This document shows positions 22,549-29,698 of a DNA stretch of 31,670 nt, piece after piece (the first letter of the stretch is position 1; each line of letters starts with the position of its first letter). A model generated the notes under the pieces. That model was not told the origin of the DNA. It saw nothing but the letters and a program-made list of their open reading frames with translations, and did not search any database. The position numbers and the translations under genes were made by a program. The DNA is from Bin87 sp034428455. Lineage in GTDB: Bacteria; Chloroflexota; Dehalococcoidia; Lucifugimonadales; UBA3495. The stretch spans positions 1-31,670 of the forward strand of contig DAOUHZ010000094.1 of NCBI GenBank assembly GCA_034428455.1, given 5' to 3'.

Positions 22549-24705
22549 AATCTTCCAGTCCAGCTTTCTGACGTACTCCGGGATCGCCTGCCGGTGTTCG
22601 AGCGGCACCCGGCTGAACTGCCGGATGGTGATGGCGTTGCCCAGGGCGCTGTACTCGCCGCTGTCGATAGCATGGCGGGTAGCCTCGTCGCTGGCGTAGG
22701 CTTCAAACAGCCGCTGGACGTTTTCCCGCTCGTGGGGGTCGGCGACCGGATGCAGCGCCAGGTACCGCTCGAATTCCTGCGCCAGGGCCTGGTTATAGGC
22801 TTCCCGCTGCTCCAGTATGCTGGCGCGGGTGGTGATCGCCCCGTCGGCGGTCAGGGACAGTTGGGTAATTGACTCGGTCTGGTCCGGGCCATGTCGAATG
22901 TACGGCGCACGGTAGGGACGCGGTTCGCCCGAGCCGCTCCCGCCGCCGGGTCCCGGCGCCGCCAGCGGTTCAACGCCGTACAAATTCCCCTCGCCGAAGT
23001 ATTCGCACACCCCAAAGTAGTCAATGATGCAAAACTCCGCTTTGGGACGCGGGCCGATCCGGTCCCTGACCAGTTGGTCAGTGAAGTTTTCGCTGAAGTC
23101 ATACCTTCGGGTGCCTCGCCCTTTCATCTGGATATAGTCCGTGGGCGACTTGACCGGGCGGCAGAAGCCCAGGTTCAGCAGGTCGGGGCAGTCGTAGCCG
23201 GTGGTCATCATGGCGACGGTTACGCACACCCGGGTTTTGCCGGTTTTGTAGCCCGGGATTGTTGAGTCCGTCCCGTTCAGGCCGTCCTGGTTGGCGAAGG
23301 CCCGTCCCATTTCGGTAGCGCGGTCCACGTCGTGGGTGATCTGGATGGCGAAGTCGGACCGGTATTTTCTCGGCCACCTGGCTTCGGCGGCCTGGTTCAG
23401 CTCATTGGTAAGCTGGGCCGCCTGCGCCCGGCTCACGCAGTAAATGATGCCCTTGCCGATGATGTCCGTTTCCGGTTCCCGCAGCGCGTGTTCGATGTAA
23501 CGCTCCGCGAACTCGCGGTTGGTATCCGGGGACAGGAACGTGCGGCCGTAGTCCTTTTTGCGGAACTCCAGGCTGACATCCTCGCCGGTTTCGTAGTCGG
23601 CAACGGTCACCTGGAAACCTTCGTCGGACATCAGCTGCGTGGTTACGTCGGTTCTCACGTCAAGGGCGTGCGGCATCACCAGGTAGCCGTCAGCAGCGGC
23701 CTGCTGCATGGTGTATTCAAAAGTTGGCTGCCCCGGGATCAGCCCGAAGGCATGGTAAGTGTCCCGCAGGGCTTTCGCTTCCCGACCGGCCACGGAGGCC
23801 GGGTCGTCGGGGTCGCCAGCAGTCAGATACTGTCGCGGCGTCGCCGTCAGCCCCACTTTGTCGCTATTGAAGGCGTCGAACACGTCCCGGTGCCTGGGCC
23901 CGCTGATGCTGCGGTGGGCTTCGTCCGAGACAATCAGTTGGAACCACTCCGGCGGGATGGGCTCGCCATGCCTGGTGGCGGCGTTGATGGCCTGAACGGT
24001 GGCGACGGTGATTGGAGCTGACCAGTCCTCGCCGCGGTCGCGGTATCCGACCACTCGATACTGTCCTTCCAGCGCTCGGTCCAGATCGCTTACCGCTTGT
24101 TTGTAGAGTTCGTCGCGGTCAACGAGGAACAGAATCCGCTCAGCGACGCCGGCTTGCAGATACAGCCGACATATCGCGGCGGCGACGGTGGTTTTGCCGG
24201 TTCCGGTCGCCATTTCCAGGAGGAAGCCTTGCTCACCCGCTTTGGCGGATGCCTGCACGGCTTTGACGGCGGCCAGTTGGTAGTACCTCAGGTCCCGCGT
24301 CCGCAGAAATTTCTCATCGACAGCAGTGTCCCAAAGCGGTGAGCGGTTAATCACGGCCTGCCGCCGGGCATTTTCAAGTTCGCCCGGTTTCGGGAACGCC
24401 ATGATGCGAACCGGATTGCCGGAGTCGGCAACCCAGTGATAGTGAAGGTCGCCGTTGGACAGGAAAACGTGCCTGACGCCGATGCTGTCAGCGTAGTCCC
24501 GAGCCTGCTCCTTGCCGGACAGTGGCGGCGCGTCGGCGCGCTTTGCCTCCAGCACGGCGACGACGGCCCCATGGTCGTCAATCAGCAGGTAGTCGGCAAA
24601 CCCGATCCCGTCGCGGCGTCCCGCCAGCGCTTCTTCCCGGTAAGTCCAACCGGCCGCCTCAATCATCCGGGTAATCTGTTTGCGCGCTCTCTGTTCAGGT
24701 GTCAC
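22543..24705 (-). CDS. hsdR: Type I restriction enzyme HsdR subunit (short form)
   Basis: 720 residues, shorter than the common 800-1,100. The N-terminal nuclease domain has FADYLL (D38) and VLEAKRA (E53-x-K55). Helicase motifs follow: Walker A MATGTGKTT (165-173), DEAH (261-264), GLTATPRQY, and the motif VI region QMKGRGTRRY. All parts needed for translocation and cleavage are visible. The family's C-terminal helical domain (often about 150-200 residues) seems reduced. The start is GTG at 24705, giving VTPEQRARKQI. It lies upstream of hsdM on the same strand, separated by palindrome copy C. The cognate S function is supplied by the HsdM fusion. Confidence 0.95.
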   Translation of the reverse strand: MTPEQRARKQITRMIEAAGWTYREEALAGRRDGIGFADYLLIDDHGAVVAVLEAKRADAPPLSGKEQARDYADSIGVRHVFLSNGDLHYHWVADSGNPVRIMAFPKPGELENARRQAVINRSPLWDTAVDEKFLRTRDLRYYQLAAVKAVQASAKAGEQGFLLEMATGTGKTTVAAAICRLYLQAGVAERILFLVDRDELYKQAVSDLDRALEGQYRVVGYRDRGEDWSAPITVATVQAINAATRHGEPIPPEWFQLIVSDEAHRSISGPRHRDVFDAFNSDKVGLTATPRQYLTAGDPDDPASVAGREAKALRDTYHAFGLIPGQPTFEYTMQQAAADGYLVMPHALDVRTDVTTQLMSDEGFQVTVADYETGEDVSLEFRKKDYGRTFLSPDTNREFAERYIEHALREPETDIIGKGIIYCVSRAQAAQLTNELNQAAEARWPRKYRSDFAIQITHDVDRATEMGRAFANQDGLNGTDSTIPGYKTGKTRVCVTVAMMTTGYDCPDLLNLGFCRPVKSPTDYIQMKGRGTRRYDFSENFTDQLVRDRIGPRPKAEFCIIDYFGVCEYFGEGNLYGVEPLAAPGPGGGSGSGEPRPYRAPYIRHGPDQTESITQLSLTADGAITTRASILEQREAYNQALAQEFERYLALHPVADPHERENVQRLFEAYASDEATRHAIDSGEYSALGNAITIRQFSRVPLEHRQAIPEYVRKLDWKIV

Positions 24706-24715
24706 TGCTTTACCC

Positions 24716-24745
24716 TTGGCGCTTTTCCCCGTTGGCGCTTTTCCC
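24716..24745. repeat. 16-bp-period direct repeat between divergent genes
   Basis: TTGGCGCTTTTCCC occurs at 24716-24729 and 24732-24745. It lies within 40 bp of the hsdR start, in the region shared with the divergent CoA-transferase gene, so it could be a regulator-binding site for hsdR. Confidence 0.5.
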
Positions 24746-24842
24746 GGAGTATGGCGGTCGCTTTGATTGTAGCATTCAGGATCGGCGCAACGGAGCCGCC
24801 GCCAAATTGCCGCCGCTGCCCGCTTGGGATAAAATCCCCGCC

Positions 24843-26033
24843 ATGTTTGACGCGCCGTTGAGCGGAATAAAGGTGCTGGACCTGAGCGAGGATATCGCCG
24901 GGTCTTTTTGCGCGCGGCTGCTGGCCGACTACGGGGCCGACGTCCTCAAGGTCGAACCGCCTAGCGGCTCCGCCATGCGGCGGGTTGGCCCTTACTATCA
25001 TGACGACCCGCATCCGGAAAAGAGCCTTTTCTTCCTGATCCTGAACCTCAACAAGAAGGGCATCACTCTCAACCTGGAGATGGCGGCCGGCCGGCGCATC
25101 CTGAAACAGTTGGCGCCCCATGTCGACCTGGTCATCGAGAGCTACCGGCCCGGTCACCTCGACGACCTGGGCATCGGTTACGAAGCGCTGTCGGCGATCA
25201 ACCCCAACCTGGTGATGACCTCGATCACACCCTTCGGCCAAACCGGCCCCTACAGCCAATACGCCGGCGAGGAGATCGTCTCCTACGCCATGGGGATGGT
25301 GATGGGGATCAGCGGCGTGCAGGGTCGTCCGCCCCTGAAGCACGGCGGGTTCCAGGCCCAGTACCAGGGCGGCCTGTTTGGGGCCGGCGCTACTGCGATG
25401 GCGCTGTTCGCCCAGGACCGACACGGCGTCGGCCAGCACGTGGACGTGTCCATCACCGAGTGCGTGGCGTCGACGATGATGGCGACGCAGACCATCTACC
25501 CGTTCATCGGCGGCGTGCAGGTCCGGCGCGCCCCCGGCACCATGTGGGAAAACCCCATGCCGTGCAAAGACGGGTGGATCATCGTGCAGGCCGGCGGCGG
25601 CGCGACCTGGGACGATATCGCGGACTTCTTCCGCGCGCCCGAGTTGCTGGAACCCAGGTTCGCCGACCGCGCCCAGCGGGTCCGCAACGGGCCAGCCATG
25701 GACGAGGTGGTGCTGGACGCCATCAAGGACCGGGAGAAGTGGGAGCTGTTCCCGGCGGCAGCCGAGAAGCGCATGCTCTTCGGCCTGGTCCAGACGCCCA
25801 CGGAACTGGCAGATTGCCCACAGCTTGAATCCCGCGAGTTCTACCGCGAGACGGATCACCCGGTTATCGGGCGCATCAAGGTGCCGGCCGAGCTGTTCCG
25901 CATGACGCCGGCCGGCTACCAACTGCGTATGGCCGCGCCGACCCTGGGGCAGCACAACGAGGAGATCTTCGTCGAGGGCCTGGGTTACAACCGGGAGACG
26001 CTGTCGGTAATGCGGCAGCTGGACGTCATCTGA
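24843..26033 (+). CDS. Class III CoA-transferase (CaiB/BaiF family), possibly non-catalytic
   Basis: 396 residues from ATG 24843, where the typical start APLSGIKVLDLSEDIAGSFC is found; the extra 48 codons upstream are non-family sequence and overlap the hsdR start region. The family fold is clear: LLADYGADVLKVEPP (27-41), DLVIESYRPG (95-104), GQHVDVSITE (197-206). The Asp that forms the aspartyl-CoA anhydride in class III enzymes normally lies about 28 residues before the VDVS motif. Here that position is Q173 (GFQAQYQGG), so it may lack catalysis itself. A tandem second transferase begins 32 bp downstream, so the two may form a heteromer. Substrates are unknown. Confidence 0.9.
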   Translation: MFDAPLSGIKVLDLSEDIAGSFCARLLADYGADVLKVEPPSGSAMRRVGPYYHDDPHPEKSLFFLILNLNKKGITLNLEMAAGRRILKQLAPHVDLVIESYRPGHLDDLGIGYEALSAINPNLVMTSITPFGQTGPYSQYAGEEIVSYAMGMVMGISGVQGRPPLKHGGFQAQYQGGLFGAGATAMALFAQDRHGVGQHVDVSITECVASTMMATQTIYPFIGGVQVRRAPGTMWENPMPCKDGWIIVQAGGGATWDDIADFFRAPELLEPRFADRAQRVRNGPAMDEVVLDAIKDREKWELFPAAAEKRMLFGLVQTPTELADCPQLESREFYRETDHPVIGRIKVPAELFRMTPAGYQLRMAAPTLGQHNEEIFVEGLGYNRETLSVMRQLDVI

Positions 26034-26065
26034 GCGCCGAAGCGGACGCAAGGAGTAAGTCGCGT

Positions 26066-27418
26066 ATGGCCGGTTTGCCGCTGGAAGGGATCCGAGTTCT
26101 CGACTCCACCTATGTCTTCGCCCTGCCCTACACCGGCGGGCAGTTGGCCGACCTGGGCGCCGAGGTCATCAAGATCGAGGGGCCGGGCCGACCGGACATA
26201 ACGCGCGGCGGCGGGCTCTACGGCACTTTCCCCGACAACGATCCGGGTGAGGACTGGTGGAACCGGCCGAGCACCTACCAGCTGCTCAACCGCGGCAAGC
26301 GCTCCATGGTGCTGGACATGGCCCAGGAGGAGGGCCGCCAGATCTTCAGCGAGTTGGTGATGGTCAGCGACGTCGTCATGGAAAACTTCACGCCCCGCGT
26401 CATGCGTCGGTGGAACCTGGACTACCCCAACCTGCGCAAGCTGCGCCCCGACATCATCATGGTGTCCAACACGGGCTACGGCCACGGCGACGGCCCCTAT
26501 TCGTCCTACCCGGCGCAGGCGACTACCCAGGAAGGCACCCACGGCCACTGCTGGATCACCGGATACCCTGGCGACGAGCCGTCCAAAGCCGGGCGCTCTT
26601 TCGTTGACTTCCTGTCCACCTGGAGCGCGATGCTGGCCATCGGGTCGGCGCTGCGCTACCGGAACCGCACGGGAAAGGGCCTTTGGGTGGACATCGGCAT
26701 GTACCAGGCTGGCGTCATGTTCCTGTCGGAGTACCTGATGGACGCCATCGCCAACGGGCGCGAGGGTGAGCGCATCGGCAACCGCCATCCCAACCGCGCC
26801 CCCCAGGGGGCCTATCCCGCGGCCGGCCAAGACGAGTGGATCACCCTGTCCGTGGCCGACAACGAGCAGTGGCAAGCTTTGTGTCGCCTGATGGAGCGCG
26901 AAGATCTGGCGTCGGATAAAAGGTTCGCCACGCTGGCCGGACGCCAGCGAGACCACGACGAGATCGACGAGGCCATCGGTCAGTGGACCAGGCACCACGA
27001 CAAGTACGAGATGATGCACGCGCTGCAAGGCAAGGGCATCGCCTCCGGCCCCGTGCTCAACGGGAAGGATGTCCACTTCGACCCGCACTACCGCAGCCGC
27101 AACTTCCTGGAGCGGGTGGAATTTCCTCCGGAGCGAGACATGGGCACGCGCATCATCATGGGCCGTCCCTACAAGCTGTCAAAGACGCCGCTGGAAGTGC
27201 GCGGGCCGGCTCCGAAGTTCGGCCAGGACAACGTGCCGCTGCTGGAGGCGCTGCTGGGCAAGCCGTCCGAGCAGGTGTCCGCCTGGGCCGACGCCACGGT
27301 GATCACCGAGGTGCCCACCACCGGCGAACCGTCGCCGACGCTGGACCCGCAGGAACTGGTGGAACGCCGCCAGTTGGCCGAGTGGGACCCGGAATACCGC
27401 CAACGCCTGGGCATTTGA
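26066..27418 (+). CDS. Class III CoA-transferase (CaiB/BaiF family)
   Basis: 450 residues, with AAGGAG about 10 bp before ATG 26066. Family motifs: LADLGAEVIKIEGP (27-40), DVVMENFTPRVM, and the catalytic Asp in FVDFLST (D181), 28 residues before WVDIGM (D209), at the usual distance. Class III enzymes move CoA between organic acids by a ping-pong mechanism. It forms an operon with the 24843 gene. Its last 25 codons (from 27340) are also present in a 218-bp duplication at 28485. A role in anaerobic-type or aromatic acid activation is plausible but not shown. Confidence 0.92.
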   Translation: MAGLPLEGIRVLDSTYVFALPYTGGQLADLGAEVIKIEGPGRPDITRGGGLYGTFPDNDPGEDWWNRPSTYQLLNRGKRSMVLDMAQEEGRQIFSELVMVSDVVMENFTPRVMRRWNLDYPNLRKLRPDIIMVSNTGYGHGDGPYSSYPAQATTQEGTHGHCWITGYPGDEPSKAGRSFVDFLSTWSAMLAIGSALRYRNRTGKGLWVDIGMYQAGVMFLSEYLMDAIANGREGERIGNRHPNRAPQGAYPAAGQDEWITLSVADNEQWQALCRLMEREDLASDKRFATLAGRQRDHDEIDEAIGQWTRHHDKYEMMHALQGKGIASGPVLNGKDVHFDPHYRSRNFLERVEFPPERDMGTRIIMGRPYKLSKTPLEVRGPAPKFGQDNVPLLEALLGKPSEQVSAWADATVITEVPTTGEPSPTLDPQELVERRQLAEWDPEYRQRLGI

Positions 27419-27557
27419 CGATTGGGCGGTCGGGGTCTAACCTGAAATGTGGTGCGGCGTTGGTACTCGCGCCGCGCGTCCGGGGCCCGTAGCTCAGTGG
27501 AAGAGCGTCCGACTCATAATCGGGTGGTCACAGGTTCGAACCCTGTCGGGCCCACCA
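27340..27557. repeat. 218-bp direct repeat, copy 1 (CoA-transferase end plus tRNA)
   Basis: Matches 28485-28702 without gaps at a fixed offset of 1,145 bp. I counted about 28 mismatches (near 87% identity). It covers the last 25 codons of the CoA-transferase gene, 64 bp of spacer and the whole tRNA, and stops at the tRNA CCA end. Confidence 0.9.
27483..27557 (+). tRNA. tRNA with CAT anticodon (Met or Ile2)
   Basis: 75 nt including an encoded CCA. Acceptor GGGCCCG/CGGGCCC, D stem GCTC/GAGC, anticodon stem TCCGA/TCGGG with loop CTCATAA, T stem ACAGG/CCTGT around TTCGAAC, discriminator A. The anticodon CAT is at 27515-27517. It is elongator Met or the Ile2 type, read as Ile after C is changed to lysidine. 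The ACTCATAATCG anticodon arm is shared with known Ile2 tRNAs, and the GTCACAGG segment with Met tRNAs, so I leave it open. It is not the initiator type (its first acceptor pair is matched). Confidence 0.93.
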
Positions 27558-27744
27558 GAACAAGCGTTTGTGGCAATGGCATGAGCAGCGTGTCAGAGCG
27601 CTCTCCAAAATCGAGCGGAGGCACAGCATCAACCACTCTCCATTCCTGTAGCGACCGCAATTCACGAGGCGACTGGCGGAGCCGCGCTAGAACGGCAATA
27701 TGGCAAGTCAGCGCCATCCGGATACTCGAGCGGAGCACGCAGCC
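27558..27744. other. Gap between the tRNA and the antitoxin gene
   Basis: 187 bp. It should contain the promoter of the toxin-antitoxin pair. No strong promoter or repeat was found. An open frame runs through from 27449, but it includes the tRNA and is not a gene. Confidence 0.4.
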
Positions 27745-28203
27745 ATGTCAGCGGAACAAGACATCCTCAAGAAGGTACGGAGCTGGGAGCAGGCCGTGCT
27801 CCGCAAGGGCGATGCACTGCAGCCCAAGTATGTCAAGGCCATTCAAAGCTCTGCACTGGCCCGTTGGTGCCTGTCCCGTGGCGAGACCATTCCCATCCGC
27901 AAGCTCAGCGCAGCAAAGCAGCGCCCGCTGGTCCGCTTGGTTGACCGCATCCTGGCCGCGAAGACCGCAGACGCGTCTGCTAACACCAGCGAGATGGAGG
28001 AGGAAATCGACTGGCTGGTGTATGACCTGTATGGCCTCACCAACGAGGAAATCGCGGTGGTGGCCGATTTCTTCTGGGATGGAACGCTGACCGAAGAGGA
28101 AGAGGACCAAGCGCTGCTTCGGGCTATGGAAGAGGGCGACGTCAATGACCGGGTGAGTCTGGAAGAGGTGCTGGAAACTCTGCGGACGCCCGATGACTGT
28201 TGA
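27745..28203 (+). CDS. Putative antitoxin with a restriction-enzyme-tail domain
   Basis: 152 residues from ATG 27745 (a 15-codon-longer frame lacks an RBS; GCGGAG is upstream of this one). Residues about 50-106, including IPIRKLSAAKQRPLVRLVD, ILAAK and EEEIDWLVYDLYGLTNEEIAVV, match the C-terminal tail of Eco57I/type IIG-like restriction-methylases (I-P-I-x-x-I-S-x-x-x-Q-x-P-I-x-x-L-V-D ... I-D-x-L-V-Y-x-L-Y-G-L-T-x-E-E-I). The C-terminus (EEGDVNDRVSLEEVLETLR) is antitoxin-like. Its stop overlaps the start of a RelE-like toxin by 11 bp, the usual antitoxin-toxin order. The N-terminal 45 residues are helical, with no recognised DNA-binding motif. It could be a domesticated tail acting as antitoxin. 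Confidence 0.65.
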   Translation: MSAEQDILKKVRSWEQAVLRKGDALQPKYVKAIQSSALARWCLSRGETIPIRKLSAAKQRPLVRLVDRILAAKTADASANTSEMEEEIDWLVYDLYGLTNEEIAVVADFFWDGTLTEEEEDQALLRAMEEGDVNDRVSLEEVLETLRTPDDC

Positions 28204-28585
28204 ACCCAGCCGCCAGTTTAGCCGGGACGTGAGGCGGCTCGGCTCTAGTCAAATCCGGCGCAGGTTGGACTGGACAATCCAGGAACTGATCGAAGCCGCC
28301 GACATCACGGAGGTCAGCGGGGTCAGGCAACTCCTGGCCGAAGGGCAGAACTACCGCATCAGAATAGGCGACTATCGCCTGGGCATCACGATGGACGGAG
28401 AGACAGCCGTCTTGCGCCGCTTCCTACCCCGTGGCGAAATCTACCGCTACTTTTCCGTAAGGGCCGGTAAGCCTGGGGGTGTATGCTGGAGTGGCAGGAG
28501 CCGGTTGAGCGCCGCCAGTTGGCGGAGTGGGACCCTGAATACCGCCAGCGCCCGGGCATTTGACGATTGGGCGGTCCGGGTCTAA
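28193..28585 (+). CDS. RelE/ParE-like toxin with a frameshifted, extended C-terminus
   Basis: The core (residues about 1-86) is RelE-like: QFSRDVRRLGSSQIRRRLDW, VRQLLAEGQNYRIRIGDYRLGI (44-65), and LRRFLPRGEIYRYF (74-87). RelE-family toxins cut mRNA or bind gyrase. Natural members end about here, typically at YRYFP. The sequence reads TAC TTT TCC GTA AGG; removing one T from TTTT (28451-28454) gives TAC TTT CCG TAA, ending the protein at 28460 as expected. With the base as written, translation runs on to 28585 in a foreign frame through the duplicated region, adding about 42 non-native residues. It overlaps the antitoxin by 11 bp. Confidence 0.75.
   Translation: MTVEPSRQFSRDVRRLGSSQIRRRLDWTIQELIEAADITEVSGVRQLLAEGQNYRIRIGDYRLGITMDGETAVLRRFLPRGEIYRYFSVRAGKPGGVCWSGRSRLSAASWRSGTLNTASARAFDDWAVRV
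28486..28563 (+). pseudogene. CoA-transferase C-terminal fragment
   Basis: Reads ...EPVERRQLAEWDPEYRQRPGI then TGA, against EL-VERRQLAEWDPEYRQRLGI in the true gene at 27351-27418. It has no start, is a remnant of the duplication, and overlaps the extended toxin frame in another phase. Confidence 0.9.
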
Positions 28586-28627
28586 CCTGAATCGTGGCGC
28601 AGCATCAACCATCGCGCCGCGCGTCCG

Positions 28628-28702
28628 GGGCCCGTACCTCAGTGGAAAAGCGTCCGACTCATAATCGGCAGGTCACAGGTTCGAACCCTGCCGGGCCCAC
28701 CA
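28628..28702 (+). pseudogene. Decayed duplicate of the CAT-anticodon tRNA
   Basis: Same 75-nt layout, acceptor stem and CAT anticodon as 27483-27557, but four stem pairs are broken: C10-C25 and C13-A22 in the D arm, T27-C43 in the anticodon arm and A49-C65 in the T arm. The functional copy has all of these paired (27-43 as a wobble pair), so this copy is probably not functional. Confidence 0.85.
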
Positions 28703-28765
28703 CTTCGTCACGGCCCATCAAGTTAGCGTCGATGCCAAGAGATATAGAGAGAAAGGAAACGGAAT

Positions 28766-29143
28766 ATGCAGCGAGACATGAACTTGATCCGTAGATTGTT
28801 GCTCAGCATAGAAGCCGAGGCGTCTACCATTTACCGGTTCGACATGGACGGAGTCGACGATGTCGAGAAGTGGTATCACGTAAGCTTGCTGACGGAAGCA
28901 GGCTTCATTAAAGGCGTAACAGTTCGTTGGGCAGCCGATGGTACGGGTCCTTCGATTAATCTTGCCGGACTGGTGGCGTTGACATGGGAGGGCCATGAGT
29001 TCCTAGATGCCATCCGAGATGAAACAGTTTGGGAAAAGACAAAGGAAAAGGCGCGTGCCAGCGGGCTTGATATGCAGAGTCTGACCTTTGATTTGATCAA
29101 ATCACTTGGTATGTCAATCATTAAAGGCCAGCTAGGATTGTAG
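28766..29143 (+). CDS. DUF2513 domain protein
   Basis: 125 residues from ATG 28766, with AAAGGAAA about 8 bp upstream. The N-terminus MQRDMNLIRRLLLSIEAEAS and the later GLVALTWEGHEFLDAIRD match the DUF2513 pattern (K-R-D-M-D-L-I-R-x-I-L, then T-x-x-G-H-x-F-L-D). Members are small soluble proteins common in mobile elements and prophages, of unknown function. It follows the tRNA duplication and could be part of the same acquired segment. No partner is evident. Confidence 0.85.
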   Translation: MQRDMNLIRRLLLSIEAEASTIYRFDMDGVDDVEKWYHVSLLTEAGFIKGVTVRWAADGTGPSINLAGLVALTWEGHEFLDAIRDETVWEKTKEKARASGLDMQSLTFDLIKSLGMSIIKGQLGL

Positions 29144-29237
29144 TGGCCAATTCGTTATCGGTAGCCATCTTCATTGGGTGCGGTAAGAGATGGGCGATAC
29201 GGAAGTAGAAGTTTGATGAACAAGGCATAGGCCACGT

Positions 29238-29260
29238 ATCTCTAGATATCTCATCTCTAG
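29238..29260 (+). promoter_or_regulatory. Candidate operator of the Phd antitoxin gene
   Basis: ATCTCTAG occurs twice (29238-29245, 29253-29260) with a 15-bp period, 13 bp before the start of the antitoxin gene. Repeats in this place are typical autoregulatory sites of antitoxins. A GGAGG RBS follows at 29263-29267. Confidence 0.45.
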
Positions 29261-29272
29261 CGGGAGGGTGCC

Positions 29273-29698
29273 ATGACGGAATGGGCCATACAAGATGCGA
29301 AGAACAAATTCAGCGCGCTCGTGAACGCCGCGCTGGCCGGCGAGCCTCAGCGGGTTACCCGGCGGGGTCAGCCGGCGGTAATCGTCATCGCTGCTGAAGA
29401 GTATGAGCGGCTGTGTCAAGCGGAGAAAGCCGGCGCACTGGACGTTATCGAACACTCCGCGCAGGCGCTCGATGGCAGTGCCTTCCATGTGCCGGTCAGA
29501 CCAGAGAATAAAACCGGCGTGCCCGACTTTATAGACTACCTCCTGGCCATACCCCAGGCGCCCGATGACGACGCCTTCGAGTTGCCGACACAACAAGAAG
29601 AGACGAGATCATGTTCAACCAGGGAAAACATGACGACGAACGGCTGCCGCCCATCCATCCGGGTGAGATACTCGACGAGGAATTTCTCCGGCCGATGA
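29273..29698 (+). CDS. Phd/YefM-type antitoxin, no toxin adjacent
   Basis: 141 residues; the N-terminal 60 are clearly Phd/YefM (WAIQDAKNKFSALVNAAL, then PQRVTRRGQPAVIVIAAEEYERL). Standard members are about 85-95 residues and end soon after a segment like DFIDYLLAIPQAPDDDAFE (about 83-101), so the last 40 residues (rich in Arg and Ser, from about 102) look non-native and overlap the next gene by 88 bp. A frameshift there is possible. A PIN toxin would be expected next, but a HigA-type antitoxin follows instead. The GGAGG RBS is strong. Confidence 0.8.
   Translation: MTEWAIQDAKNKFSALVNAALAGEPQRVTRRGQPAVIVIAAEEYERLCQAEKAGALDVIEHSAQALDGSAFHVPVRPENKTGVPDFIDYLLAIPQAPDDDAFELPTQQEETRSCSTRENMTTNGCRPSIRVRYSTRNFSGR

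Larger units (their letters stand above)
28485..28702. repeat. 218-bp direct repeat, copy 2 (decayed)
   Basis: Second copy of 27340-27557 at an offset of 1,145 bp. It carries the pseudo-CoA-transferase tail and the pseudo-tRNA. The left end lies inside the toxin frame. The right end stops exactly at the CCA of the tRNA copy, so the repeats bracket the toxin-antitoxin pair. Confidence 0.9.

Noticed and set aside
24699..24842. Upstream extension of the first CoA-transferase by 48 codons
   Set aside because: The added residues do not match the family and overlap the hsdR start region.
27449..28090. 213-residue frame crossing the tRNA
   Set aside because: It spans a functional tRNA and is out of phase with the antitoxin.
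27483..28702. Genomic island inserted at the tRNA by a tyrosine integrase
   Set aside because: No integrase gene is present, and the repeat extends well upstream of the tRNA, so a plain tRNA att site does not explain it.
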